A stretch of 64,000 nt of DNA from Ezakiella peruensis (lineage in GTDB: Bacteria; Bacillota; Clostridia; Tissierellales; Peptoniphilaceae), in the NCBI RefSeq assembly GCF_900215725.1, contig NZ_LT962469.1, positions 106,025-170,024 of the forward strand. Reading direction: 5' to 3'. Position 1 is the first letter of the stretch. Every line of letters starts with the position of its first letter. A program made the translations under genes and the position numbers. The notes below the pieces were generated by a model. It was not told where the DNA came from, did not search any database, and saw nothing but the letters and a program-made list of their open reading frames with translations. This document shows, in pieces, positions 44,114 to 52,569 of this stretch.

Positions 44114-44865
44114 TGAGAGTTGCACTCCTAATCGATTACGACGGGACCAATTACAACGGCTGGCAAAGGCAAAAAAATGGCATAGGCATTCAAGAGATAA
44201 TTGAAAATGCCCTAAAGGAAATTACAGGCGAAGAAATTAATTTGCGTGCGGCCGGGCGAACTGATGCAGGCGTCCACGCCAAGGGCCAGGTGGCAGATTT
44301 TGATACCTCATCAAGTATACCTGGCGACAAATTTCTTTATCCCCTCAATAATATTTTACCAGACGATATAAGGATAATGGCCTCCGCCCAAGTTGCGGAT
44401 GATTTTTCCGCCCGCTTTGACGCCCTTGAGAAGCATTATCAGTACAGGATTTATCTGGGCCAAGTTTTGCCAGCGACTGAGGGACGAAACGCGGCCTTAT
44501 ACGACCGCAAAATCAATTTAGAACTCATGAGGGCAGCAGGCGAAATCATGGAAGGCGAGCACGATTTTAAGGCCTTTGAAGGACCTTATGCGCAAATGCC
44601 AACCTCAGTCCGTAGAGTCAACAAGGTCGACGTAAATGTGGAAGGGAATTTTTTAATCTTCGATATCTACGGAGAGGCTTTTTTAAAAAATATGATCCGC
44701 ATTATGGTCGGAACAATTTTAAAAATAAATGAAGGCGGACTGAGCCTTGATGGTTTGATGGAACTTTTTCAAAAACCGGATAGGCAGGAGGCGGGAGTGA
44801 CGATGCCGGCCAAGGGGCTCACGATGATCTCCATACGATATAGCGGTCTGGAATTTAGGGTCTAA
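44113..44865 (+). CDS. truA: tRNA pseudouridine synthase TruA
   Basis: TruA makes pseudouridine at positions 38-40 of the anticodon stem-loop. 250 residues: LLIDYDGTNYNGWQRQKNGI at the start, the catalytic aspartate in RAAGRTDAGVHAKGQ (about residue 54), and FLKNMIRIMVGTIL. The last codons (EFRV and stop) are within a repeated sequence shared with the AlkD-like gene end, so the C-terminus may have been altered by a repeat. rplM-rpsI, often downstream, are absent. Confidence 0.94.
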   Translation: MRVALLIDYDGTNYNGWQRQKNGIGIQEIIENALKEITGEEINLRAAGRTDAGVHAKGQVADFDTSSSIPGDKFLYPLNNILPDDIRIMASAQVADDFSARFDALEKHYQYRIYLGQVLPATEGRNAALYDRKINLELMRAAGEIMEGEHDFKAFEGPYAQMPTSVRRVNKVDVNVEGNFLIFDIYGEAFLKNMIRIMVGTILKINEGGLSLDGLMELFQKPDRQEAGVTMPAKGLTMISIRYSGLEFRV

Positions 44866-45115
44866 ATCGCGATATTCTCGTGAAAAAAAATTTTTAGTCC
44901 TCGGAGTACACTTGAGTACACCTGCGTCCTAAAAATTTTGTTTCACTTCGAATCTCATCGATTTATCCTCCTAAATTCAGTGAAGTGTTATAGATATCGA
45001 GAAAATAAAAATGATTTTTTCTCGCAAATTTAGAGACATAAAAAGGTAGAGAGAAAATAAAATAATTTTAATTTGAGAATTTTTTAATAAAGAGTGTTCG
45101 CACTCTTTATTTTTA
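44857..45115. repeat. Large imperfect palindromic element, divergent copy
   Basis: GAATTTAGGGTCTAAATCGC at 44851 pairs imperfectly with the strand complementary to ATCGATTTATCCTCCTAAAT at 44957-44976. Inner arms AAAAATTTTTAG and CTAAAAATTTT flank a near-palindromic GTACACTTGAGTAC apex at 44916, the same 14-mer as at 10466. It is followed by ATAAAGAGTG-TTCG-CACTCTTTAT (45087-45110), a stem-conserving variant of the terminator-like hairpins of copies 1 and 2. Confidence 0.72.
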
Positions 45116-45149
45116 TGTAATAATTTTTATATCAATGGCATCTATTAAA

Positions 45150-45260
45150 TGTCGCTTTGCGGTTGTAGGGTTCACTTTATGTGAACCGAAAAGTCCCGCC
45201 CAAAAGATAAAAAAATCTTCTGCAGATATAAATGTAGCCAAAAATTTTTGTTTGATGTAA
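45150..45260. repeat. Covarying hairpin module (GGTTCAC variant)
   Basis: GTCGCTTTGCGGTTGTAGGG followed by GGTTCACTTTATGTGAACC (45169-45187) and CGAAAAGTCCCGCCC. It is the 14206-14239 module with the stem changed from GGGCGAC/GTCGCCC to GGTTCAC/GTGAACC. Confidence 0.75.
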
Positions 45261-45302
45261 ATTTAATTTCCCAAGAATGTTGCAAATTTGACCAGAAATA
45301 TC

Positions 45303-45334
45303 AAAAAAGGAACTCATCTGCTGAGTTCCTTTTA
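45303..45334. terminator. Bidirectional terminator after the LTA synthase gene
   Basis: AAAAGGAACTCA/TGAGTTCCTTTT, 12-bp stem with a 5-nt loop; T-runs on both strands. It serves the minus-strand gene ending at 45362. Confidence 0.9.
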
Positions 45335-45361
45335 AAATACATTTTCATCTTCAATTCATTT

Positions 45362-48259
45362 TTATTTCTCAATTACATTTGCCTTTGAGGACTTGTAGAG
45401 TTTGATAATCTCGAAGGATTCGACGGACCCGTCGCCTATATAGGCTGAGTCTTTGTAGCCGAGTTTGGCTGGATGCATGAGGGCCCAGCCTTGGTCGGTG
45501 GCAGGGATAATCCTGGTTAAATCTGTATGAGATGCGGCAACTGAGCTGTAGATTTCATAGAGATTTATGGATGAGTCGATTGCTATATTGAGATTTTTGT
45601 TGGTCTTTAGGAGTTGATCCAGGTCTTCCAAGGTGAACTTGGTTCCGTCTTCCTTGAGTATGCCGGAGACAAAGGCCTTGCCATCAAAGATATCGTATTC
45701 GAAAGTGATGAGGAGTGGAGTCTGATCCTCGCGTTTTAAAAGTTCTTCCAATTTATATGGAGACTTGCGCCTAATCATATCCAAAATATTGATTTCGTAG
45801 TCGACATCAAAGTCTCTGACCTTTTTAATATCGGCTTGGTCGTACTTGTAAATTACATTTTGATGGAAGAATTGTGGGCTGTAAGGGAAGTAGGTGTTTT
45901 GCTCCAATTCTGGATAAGGGTTGTTGTAGAAGATTAAATCTGAGTTGAGCTCTCCCATGCTAATGAGCTTGTTTGGCTCGATGCCTTCTTGTGTAAACAT
46001 AATCTTGTATCCGTTTTGCTTGTTGGAAACCTTGCCGTAATCTTCCAAGTTATTTACTTCTATAATAATATTTTTTTGCAGGCCGGGGATTTGTCTAACC
46101 CTTTCTGCGAATTCAACGCTGTTTTCTACGCTAACTATAAAGTTTAGGTCGGTGTACCTGCTTACTATGTCGCCCAAGCTTATGACATTGCCGCCAACTT
46201 CGTTTAGTTTAAAGTTTCCTGCGTCTTCGCGGCTTACATAATAATCGTCGGTGGTCTTGTAAAGATTGATTTTGAAGGTATCAAAGCCAGCCTCATAAGC
46301 CCTTAGAAGTTGGTATGAGTCCTTGACTTCAACGGCGTTTTTAAGTTTTTGCTTGTCGCCTTCTAAGTGGTCGAGGTTTTCACCACTCATCATTTGCTTG
46401 ACCAGGTCATTTTCTAGGATGGTCTTGGACATATTTATCCGCCTAATCCCTTCCTCGTGGATGGATCTGACCGTGGACACATCTTCTAATTGTCTGCTGT
46501 GGCGGTTTTTTAATCTGCCGTTTTCAAAAATCCCGTCTCTTTTCATGGTAAAGATGTAGTCATCATTTATAAAAGATCCCTTGAGCATGTAGGCTTGAGG
46601 GTAAAGGGTTGCGTAGTGGTTTTCATCCATGATGTCTTGGCCCATAAAAACATATTTGGAATAGTCAATGCCCATTATATTTAAAAGTGTAGGTGCCAGG
46701 TCGATTTGGCTGCGGACACCGTCGATTTGTTTGTTGAAGTCCTGTCCGCCCACGTGAATTATCAGCGGAATATTTAAAAGGGTGTCAAAGTCAAAATCTA
46801 TGCCAGTAAATTCTGCAATCCTGTCATTAACAGCCTTGTCCATGCCTGTAAAGCCGTGGTGGTCACCATAGATTGCAATAATAGAATTGTCGTAGAGGCC
46901 CTTGGCCTTGAGGTCTGAGATAAATTCTCCTATGGCCGCGTCTGTATAGTGGACGGCTTGAAGATATTTGCCAAAAATGCTTTTTGAATCCTCTTCGTCG
47001 ATGGCGAGCTTCTGTTCTTCTGCCGGCATATCATAAGGCACGTGGCTTGTAAGCGTTACCAAGAATGCAAAGAAGGGGCTCTCTTCATTTTCAATCTTTG
47101 AAGCAGATTGTTTCAAAAATGACTTGTCGCCTAGGCCCATGCCGATAACTTCGTCAATCTCGAAATTGTCCTCTGCGTAAAATTTGTCAAAGCCAATGTG
47201 TGGGTAGGCCTGGTCTCTGATCCAGAAATCTCTCCTGTAGCCGTGGAGGGCCAGAGGATTGTAACCTTGGTCTTTTAAAATCATTGGCAGACCGTAAAGA
47301 TAAGTATCCAGATAAACTTCATAAGAAGGATTTTTCATGGATGGATACATGGAGTGAAGACTTACAAACTCAGCATCAGAAGTGTTGCCTGCGCCTAGCA
47401 CTTCGTAGTAGTCGCTGGCGTAAATTGAGCCTGGTCCATTAATGAGGGCATTTAAGTTTGGAGTAATTTCCTGGTCATTGTATTTTTTATTTATAACGAA
47501 ATTGTTTAGGGATTCAACTTGAATAATGATTAGGTTTTTGCCAGCGCCAACTCCTGTGAATTCGTTGTCGTGAGATTCTGTTTCAATGACCTCTGTGATG
47601 TCAGATTCAGTAATCTCCATGGGCTTTTCTTCGATGGCCCCTGCCAAATCCATGGTGTGGTAGGCAAAGAGCGATTGGTGGGAGGCACCGTTCATAAAGG
47701 GAGCGCCCACAAAAATTAAAGTGATAAAGATTGCCAGGCAGATGGTCAAAAACCTGTAGGCGCTGGTCAAGTCTCTGCCCGGATTTTTTATATTAAAGGA
47801 TCTTAAAATCCTCTTGGTGTTGCCGACAAAATCAAGATAAGTTCTCTTGATGGCTTTTCCAAAATTTACAAAAAATCTCTTGATATATCTCTTGTTTCTA
47901 GAAATCCATTTGATAAGATTGATTGGCCAGTCAATAAAATACCAGAGAAGGGCTGGCTTTAGAACGAGGCCCAGGGCATCTGTAACGTCGCCCACATTGC
48001 CTGCGTGCGAAAGCTCTTTGGCCACCGGCAGCCTGCCAAAGTAAAAGTAATAGGCCGTGTCCACCACAAGTATGGCGGTAATCAGCCAATAAAGGGCGGA
48101 GGAAGTCCGCTTGGCCCATTTTTCTTCCCTAAAAAATAAAAATGAGAGCAGGCTGACAAAGACCATGTCAATTGCAAAAGCAAGCCATGGAGCGTAGCTG
48201 ACCTCAGTTAAAATCATAAAAACTATTAATTTAAAAGCTAACAATAAAAAGTATTGCAT
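45362..48259 (-). CDS. LTA synthase-type sulfatase-fold enzyme with GDPD-like C-terminal extension
   Basis: 965 residues. About five membrane helices in residues 1-200, then an extracellular sulfatase-fold domain with KNLIIIQVESLNNF (about 236), the nucleophile threonine in GAGNTSDAEFVSLHSMYPS (about 293), and IAIYGDHHGF. LtaS-type enzymes polymerise glycerol phosphate from phosphatidylglycerol. The usual enzyme ends near residue 640; here about 325 more residues follow, with RAYEAGFDTFKINLYKTTDD, VISLGDIVSRYTDLNFIVSV and NIIIEVNNLEDYGKV, a pattern like glycerophosphodiester phosphodiesterase barrels but without the Glu/Asp/His catalytic residues. ATG 48259 follows GGAGG; the upstream in-frame ATG 48295 lies before the promoter -10. 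Confidence 0.87.
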   Translation of the reverse strand: MQYFLLLAFKLIVFMILTEVSYAPWLAFAIDMVFVSLLSFLFFREEKWAKRTSSALYWLITAILVVDTAYYFYFGRLPVAKELSHAGNVGDVTDALGLVLKPALLWYFIDWPINLIKWISRNKRYIKRFFVNFGKAIKRTYLDFVGNTKRILRSFNIKNPGRDLTSAYRFLTICLAIFITLIFVGAPFMNGASHQSLFAYHTMDLAGAIEEKPMEITESDITEVIETESHDNEFTGVGAGKNLIIIQVESLNNFVINKKYNDQEITPNLNALINGPGSIYASDYYEVLGAGNTSDAEFVSLHSMYPSMKNPSYEVYLDTYLYGLPMILKDQGYNPLALHGYRRDFWIRDQAYPHIGFDKFYAEDNFEIDEVIGMGLGDKSFLKQSASKIENEESPFFAFLVTLTSHVPYDMPAEEQKLAIDEEDSKSIFGKYLQAVHYTDAAIGEFISDLKAKGLYDNSIIAIYGDHHGFTGMDKAVNDRIAEFTGIDFDFDTLLNIPLIIHVGGQDFNKQIDGVRSQIDLAPTLLNIMGIDYSKYVFMGQDIMDENHYATLYPQAYMLKGSFINDDYIFTMKRDGIFENGRLKNRHSRQLEDVSTVRSIHEEGIRRINMSKTILENDLVKQMMSGENLDHLEGDKQKLKNAVEVKDSYQLLRAYEAGFDTFKINLYKTTDDYYVSREDAGNFKLNEVGGNVISLGDIVSRYTDLNFIVSVENSVEFAERVRQIPGLQKNIIIEVNNLEDYGKVSNKQNGYKIMFTQEGIEPNKLISMGELNSDLIFYNNPYPELEQNTYFPYSPQFFHQNVIYKYDQADIKKVRDFDVDYEINILDMIRRKSPYKLEELLKREDQTPLLITFEYDIFDGKAFVSGILKEDGTKFTLEDLDQLLKTNKNLNIAIDSSINLYEIYSSVAASHTDLTRIIPATDQGWALMHPAKLGYKDSAYIGDGSVESFEIIKLYKSSKANVIEK

Positions 48260-48275
48260 AAAAACCTCCGCGATA

Positions 48276-48304
48276 ATTATATCATTTTCACACATCTTTT
48301 ACAA
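48276..48304 (-). promoter_or_regulatory. Promoter for the LTA synthase gene
   Basis: Minus strand: TTGTAA, 17-bp spacer, TATAAT with TG one base upstream. It lies 17-45 bp before the ATG at 48259 and so decides the start. Confidence 0.75.
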
Positions 48305-48309
48305 TTATA

Positions 48310-48600
48310 TATAGGAAAAATCCAGCGAAGCTGCCCAAGAGAGCAATGGGATGGATGAATACATTTATCTTATGGATATTGTTCAGAACGTTGTAGGGGC
48401 GACTTTATGTCGCCCGAAAAAGTCTTGCCCCAAAAGTTTCTCACGAAAACTCTTGTTCACGAAGAAAAAAATCTAGCGAAGCGTGTAGGGTCCACTTTAT
48501 GTGGACCGAATTTTTTTCTGAGTGAGGACAAGAGTCTCAAGGAAAATGTGGACAAATTTTTCCTGATTATTTTAAACAATCTTAAGAAGACTTTAAAAAG
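48310..48600. repeat. Composite hairpin-repeat region with two covarying hairpins
   Basis: Contains the CTGCCCAAGAGAGC module, the ACATTTATCTTATGGATATT block as at 22546, GGGCGACTTTATGTCGCCC (48398-48416) with CGAAAAAGTCTTGCCC, and a second hairpin GGTCCACTTTATGTGGACC (48489-48507). Further inverted segments around TTTTTTCTGAGTGAGGACAA match 10430. A short open frame here is not credible. Confidence 0.75.
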
Positions 48601-48745
48601 AAAAAGAAAATAGCGCTTACAAATTCAAAATGAAGACCCAGAGAAAATCAAATAAAAATATAATTTCAAATTCAAAATGAGGTGCCAGAGAAAGGCAAAT
48701 AAAAATAGCATTTGTAAATTCAAAATGACCGCCTAGATTATAAAA
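48600..48745. repeat. Degenerate direct repeats, 47-48-bp period (array 3)
   Basis: ATTCAAAATGA recurs at 48623, 48670 and 48718. Units have GC patches (GACCCAGAG, GGTGCCAGAG, CCGCCTAGA) and AAATAAAAATA runs in the same phase, like arrays 1 and 2 but with a different core. Confidence 0.65.
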
Positions 48746-48746
48746 T

Positions 48747-48775
48747 TTGCAAATAAGGATTTTCAAGGCTATAAT
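48747..48775 (+). promoter_or_regulatory. Promoter for the MATE gene
   Basis: TTGCAA (48747-48752), 17-bp spacer, TATAAT (48770-48775). Confidence 0.75.
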
Positions 48776-48821
48776 ATAAAGATAGAATATATAAAGTTAT
48801 TACTGAAAAGAAGAGGTTATT

Positions 48822-50147
48822 ATGAAAAGATTTTTTAAGTTTACCCTGCCGTCTGTTTTCTCCATGTGGGTCTACGCCCTCTACACCATGGTGGACGGAT
48901 TTTTTGTTGCCAATTATGTTGGAGAGACTGAATTTGCAGCTGTAAACATTTCCATGCCGGTGGTCACGACGTTTTTTGCCATTGGCATCTTGCTTAGCAT
49001 TGGCACCCAGGCTAAGGTTGGCCACAGTTTGGGGGCGGGAGATTTAAAGAGGGCCAATCAAATTTTTTCCACGGCATTTTTATCCCTAATAATAATCGGC
49101 CTTTCCTATATGGCCATCATTTATATTTTTATGGAAAAAATCATTTATACAATTGGGGCAAACGAGGAGACCTATATCTACGTCAAGGATTATTTATCGA
49201 CGGTCTTGCCCTTTGCCTTGTTTTTTATGACCACTTATCAGTTCGAGGTCATGGTAAAGCTCGATGGTTTTCCAATGATAACGGCTTTTTCCGTTTTTGT
49301 ATCGGCTCTTACCAATATTATTTTGGATTATTTATTTATTGTAAAATTTGATATGGGCGTTTACGGGGCAGCTCTTGCCACGGGTATTGCCCAATTGGTT
49401 TCCTCTGCCATGATGTTTTCACATTTCTTCAACCGCAAGGGCAGGCTCAAATTTGTCAAATCTTATGATTTTAAAATATTAAAAAAGATTATCCCTTTGG
49501 GTGTAGGAGATGCCATTAGCGAAGTGGCCATTGGCTACACGGTATTTTTATTTAACAGGGCAATCTTAAGGAGGGTTGGCCCAGAAGGACTCATTATCTA
49601 CGCGGCCATTTCCTACGTATCGATCTTTGCCCAGGTGGCAATGACGGGAGTGGCCCAGGGTTTGGCCCCGCTCTTTGCGGTGGATTACGGACGCAAGGAC
49701 TACAAAAAAATATTGAAGTCCCTATCAGGAGGCTTTGCCTTTGTTTTTGCTATCGCCCTGGCCTTTAAATTGATAATAATATTTTTTGGCGACTCCCTGG
49801 TAAATTTGTTTTTGGAAGAGGGGACCAAGCTTACCCAAAAAACATATGAAGCCTTGTCGGTCTATTCCTATTCGTATTTTTTTACCGGATTAAATGTAAT
49901 TATGATTACTGTTTTTGCCAGTCTTGGCAGGTCCAAGTACGCCATTTGGATGTCGCTTTTGCGGACGCCGATTTCAATTACCATCTTAATGCTGATATAC
50001 GACAACTTTATAGGCGGGCCCTTTATTTGGTCGGTCCTCACATGTGCGGAAGCTTTGACGGCAATTGTTTCCCTTTATTTTATCAGGCACGAAATAATTA
50101 GACCATTAAAAGTTGCCCACAAAAAACAAATTAAGAAAAATGTTTAG
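48822..50147 (+). CDS. MATE-family multidrug/metabolite exporter
   Basis: 441 residues with about 12 transmembrane helices in two related halves. The first half starts FTLPSVFSMWVYALYTMVDG FFVANYVG, a typical MATE helix 1, and has LLSIGTQAKVGHSLGAGDLKRANQIF; the second half has ISYVSIFAQVAMTGVAQGLAPLFAVDYG and the equivalent block. Substrate (drug or metabolite) unknown; Na+ or H+ coupling assumed from the family. It has its own promoter and is followed 67 bp later by ccdA. Confidence 0.9.
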   Translation: MKRFFKFTLPSVFSMWVYALYTMVDGFFVANYVGETEFAAVNISMPVVTTFFAIGILLSIGTQAKVGHSLGAGDLKRANQIFSTAFLSLIIIGLSYMAIIYIFMEKIIYTIGANEETYIYVKDYLSTVLPFALFFMTTYQFEVMVKLDGFPMITAFSVFVSALTNIILDYLFIVKFDMGVYGAALATGIAQLVSSAMMFSHFFNRKGRLKFVKSYDFKILKKIIPLGVGDAISEVAIGYTVFLFNRAILRRVGPEGLIIYAAISYVSIFAQVAMTGVAQGLAPLFAVDYGRKDYKKILKSLSGGFAFVFAIALAFKLIIIFFGDSLVNLFLEEGTKLTQKTYEALSVYSYSYFFTGLNVIMITVFASLGRSKYAIWMSLLRTPISITILMLIYDNFIGGPFIWSVLTCAEALTAIVSLYFIRHEIIRPLKVAHKKQIKKNV

Positions 50148-50214
50148 AAAAAAATAAAAATTGGGTAGATATGTTAAGTAAGTAATAATCCTATTGCTTA
50201 TAAGGAGGTATTGA

Positions 50215-50886
50215 ATGGATTTATCTTTATTTGGAGGTTTTTCAGCAGGCTTTGTTTCATTTATCAGTCCCTGCGTCCTACCTATGATACCGGTTTATCT
50301 CATGTATCTAACGGGGGCTATGGACGTTGATGAAATTGGAAGCAATTGGAAGAAGACCCTTGTCAGGAGCGTGGCCTTTGTCCTTGGCTTTACAGTTGTA
50401 TTTGTAGCCTTGGGTATGACAGCAACCGCACTTGGCAGCTTTATGCAGTCCAACAAATTGCTCTTACAAAGAATTGGCGGAGTTGTTATTATTTTATTTG
50501 GACTGGCAATGTTTGGCCTTTTTAAACTTCCACAAATAGGTGGCAACAGAAGAATGAAAGACGCAGGCGGATTTTGGTCCAGCTTTTTGATGGGCATGGT
50601 CTTTGTCTTTGGCATGGGCCCATGCGCAGCACCAATCCTGGGATCAATTATGATGTTCGCCGCAACAAAAGCCACAGTATGGAAGGCAGCAGCCTTGCTA
50701 TTGTCTTACTCAATCGGTTTGGGCGTTCCCTTTATATTAGCGGGATTTTTCGCACCAGCCCTAATGAGAGGACTTAAAAAATATGAAAAAGTTATCAAAG
50801 TTATGCCAAAGATCGCAGGAGCAATACTAATTATATTCGGCGGCTTTATGGTCTTTGATAAACTAGGTTTACTATTTGGAATTTAA
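50215..50886 (+). CDS. ccdA: CcdA-type thiol:disulfide membrane transporter
   Basis: CcdA passes electrons from cytosolic thioredoxin to extracytoplasmic thiol proteins. 223 residues, six transmembrane helices, with paired cysteines in FISPCVLPMIPVYLMYLTG (about residue 22) and GMGPCAAPILGS (about 141). AAGGAGG precedes the ATG. The next gene encodes a thioredoxin-fold lipoprotein, the expected partner. Confidence 0.92.
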   Translation: MDLSLFGGFSAGFVSFISPCVLPMIPVYLMYLTGAMDVDEIGSNWKKTLVRSVAFVLGFTVVFVALGMTATALGSFMQSNKLLLQRIGGVVIILFGLAMFGLFKLPQIGGNRRMKDAGGFWSSFLMGMVFVFGMGPCAAPILGSIMMFAATKATVWKAAALLLSYSIGLGVPFILAGFFAPALMRGLKKYEKVIKVMPKIAGAILIIFGGFMVFDKLGLLFGI

Positions 50887-50905
50887 AAACAAAAGGAGAT
50901 GTATT

Positions 50906-51706
50906 ATGAAAAGAATTAAGACAATTATTATCGCACTAATGCTAGCAGGAACAATGGTCTTTACAGCTTGCTCTAAAGACACACCTAAGGAAGAAAAACC
51001 TGTAGAACAAACAGAAACTAAGGAAGAACAAAAAGAAGAAAAGAAAGAAGAAAAGAAACAAGAAGCTAAAGAAGACAAGAAAGATAAAAAAGAAGAAAAA
51101 ACTGAAGAACAAAAGAAAAAAGAACAAGAAGAACGTATGGCAGCTCGCACAAAGTATATTGAAACAACCAAGAATGCTTACAGCGAAGAATTCACAGAAC
51201 TCGAACACGCTGACACAGCTGAAATGGGTGGAGCTCCAGTAGACTTTACAGTTAAGACAATCGATGAAGGCAAGGAAGTTAAGCTTGACCAAATCCTAGC
51301 TTCAGGAGAACTAGTTCAATTAAACTTCTTCCAAACTTGGTGCTCATACTGCCTCAAAGAAATGCCTGACCTAGTTGAACTAAACAAACGCGACGACATC
51401 AAGGTAGTTTTGATTGACTCAGGCGAAAAAACTTCTGTAGTTAAAACTTTGATTGAAGGTCAACAAATCGACCTACCAGTATTTTCAGATGAAAGCGGAG
51501 ATGTTAACAAGGCTTATAATATTGGATCTTTCCCAAGCAATTATTACATCAAGGACGGCAAGATCGTAGGCCAATTATTCGGCGCATGGAACGACAAGGT
51601 TCTAAACTTTGTTGCTGATGAATTAAACGCTGGCAACCCAATGCCAGACCCAGACAAACTACAAGAAGTTTGGCAACAAGGTGAAGATGAAAAGGCAGGA
51701 AAATAA
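50906..51706 (+). CDS. TlpA/ResA-like thioredoxin-fold lipoprotein
   Basis: 266 residues. Lipoprotein signal MVFTACSKD (lipobox TAC, Cys about 22), then a very charged Lys/Glu linker (about 25-85), and a TlpA-type thioredoxin domain with NFFQTWCSYCLKEMPDLVEL (active site WCSYC), and the cis-proline in GSFPSNYYIKDG. It is likely kept reduced by the adjacent CcdA and may serve thiol repair or cell-surface redox. ATG 50906 follows AAAGGAGA; an in-frame start at 50876 is less likely. Confidence 0.9.
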   Translation: MKRIKTIIIALMLAGTMVFTACSKDTPKEEKPVEQTETKEEQKEEKKEEKKQEAKEDKKDKKEEKTEEQKKKEQEERMAARTKYIETTKNAYSEEFTELEHADTAEMGGAPVDFTVKTIDEGKEVKLDQILASGELVQLNFFQTWCSYCLKEMPDLVELNKRDDIKVVLIDSGEKTSVVKTLIEGQQIDLPVFSDESGDVNKAYNIGSFPSNYYIKDGKIVGQLFGAWNDKVLNFVADELNAGNPMPDPDKLQEVWQQGEDEKAGK

Positions 51707-51721
51707 AATAATTTTCTATCA

Positions 51722-51749
51722 ATAGCGGGCTTAAGGCCCGTTATTTTTT
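51722..51749 (+). terminator. Terminator of ccdA-tlpA
   Basis: ATAGCGGGC/GCCCGTTAT 9-bp stem (one G-U pair) followed by T-run. Confidence 0.85.
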
Positions 51750-51874
51750 TATGCAAACTTTGTTGAAAAATAAAAATTTTTAAAAAAAGACAAAATAAAA
51801 ATAAAATTTTCAAATTTTCTGTTTTAATGATATTTAAAAGGGGTATCTAGTTAGTCATCGGAGGGGGGTTATTT

Positions 51875-52291
51875 ATGAACGAAGAAATTACCAAAACCGT
51901 CGTCAGTATGCACCATATGATTGCACACATTGACTCTAAGATTGAAGTCATTGCTAAACGCTTCGGTGTTACGCTCAGCCAATATTTTATCTTGGAAGCC
52001 TTACACATAAATGGAGAACTTGCAGTTAATGAACTCCAAGAAGAAATCTTAGATTCCAATGCTGCAATATCATTGGTTATAAAAAATCTTGAAAAACATA
52101 AATTAATTTCAAGAAGACTTGATGACGAAGACAGAAGAAAAAATTTATTATCACTTACAGACTTTGGCAGGGATGTAATCGAAAGAGCATATCCTAAGGT
52201 ACTTGAAATGTATGAAGAAGAGCTTCAAGTATACAGCCCAGATGAAATTCAAATTCTAAAAGAACTTATTTCTAAGTATAAGCTTGACTAA
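51875..52291 (+). CDS. MarR-family transcriptional regulator
   Basis: 138 residues, winged helix with AKRFGVTLSQYFILEALHIN, LAVNELQEEILDSNAAISLVIKNLEKHKLISR and the wing LDDEDRRKNLLSLTDFG. MarR dimers usually repress genes for export or stress; no divergent target is next to it, and the MATE exporter and redox genes just upstream are the nearest candidates. TCGGAGGGGGG precedes the ATG. Confidence 0.9.
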   Translation: MNEEITKTVVSMHHMIAHIDSKIEVIAKRFGVTLSQYFILEALHINGELAVNELQEEILDSNAAISLVIKNLEKHKLISRRLDDEDRRKNLLSLTDFGRDVIERAYPKVLEMYEEELQVYSPDEIQILKELISKYKLD

Positions 52292-52375
52292 TATAAGTGA
52301 GCTCTTGGATATTATTTAAAAATTTTAAAAATAAAAAAATTAAAAATTAAAAACTATTAGTATTTAAGTATTTAT

Positions 52376-52401
52376 AAGGACCATAAAAGGTCCTTTTTTA
52401 T
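52376..52401 (+). terminator. Terminator after marR
   Basis: AAGGACC-ATAAAA-GGTCCTT stem with T-run. Confidence 0.85.
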
Positions 52402-52569
52402 TTGCCTTTAAAAGATGGCTAGGGAAATTAATCTTTTCTTGCTATTTTTGGTGGACTATGTCTCTTTATATGTTATATAAAGCTATAATATCTTGAGATG
52501 GCATTAAATAGAGTGTTTAATACATTAAAAATTGAGTTTGTAGCTATTTTGTAGTTATGAAAATATTTG

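Noticed and set aside
48407-48613. 68-codon open frame upstream of the MATE gene
   Set aside because: Lies across two repeat hairpins and array 3; no ribosome-binding site.
50872-51292. Phe/Ser-rich open frames opposite the thioredoxin lipoprotein
   Set aside because: Antisense of the Lys/Glu linker codons; no ribosome-binding site.
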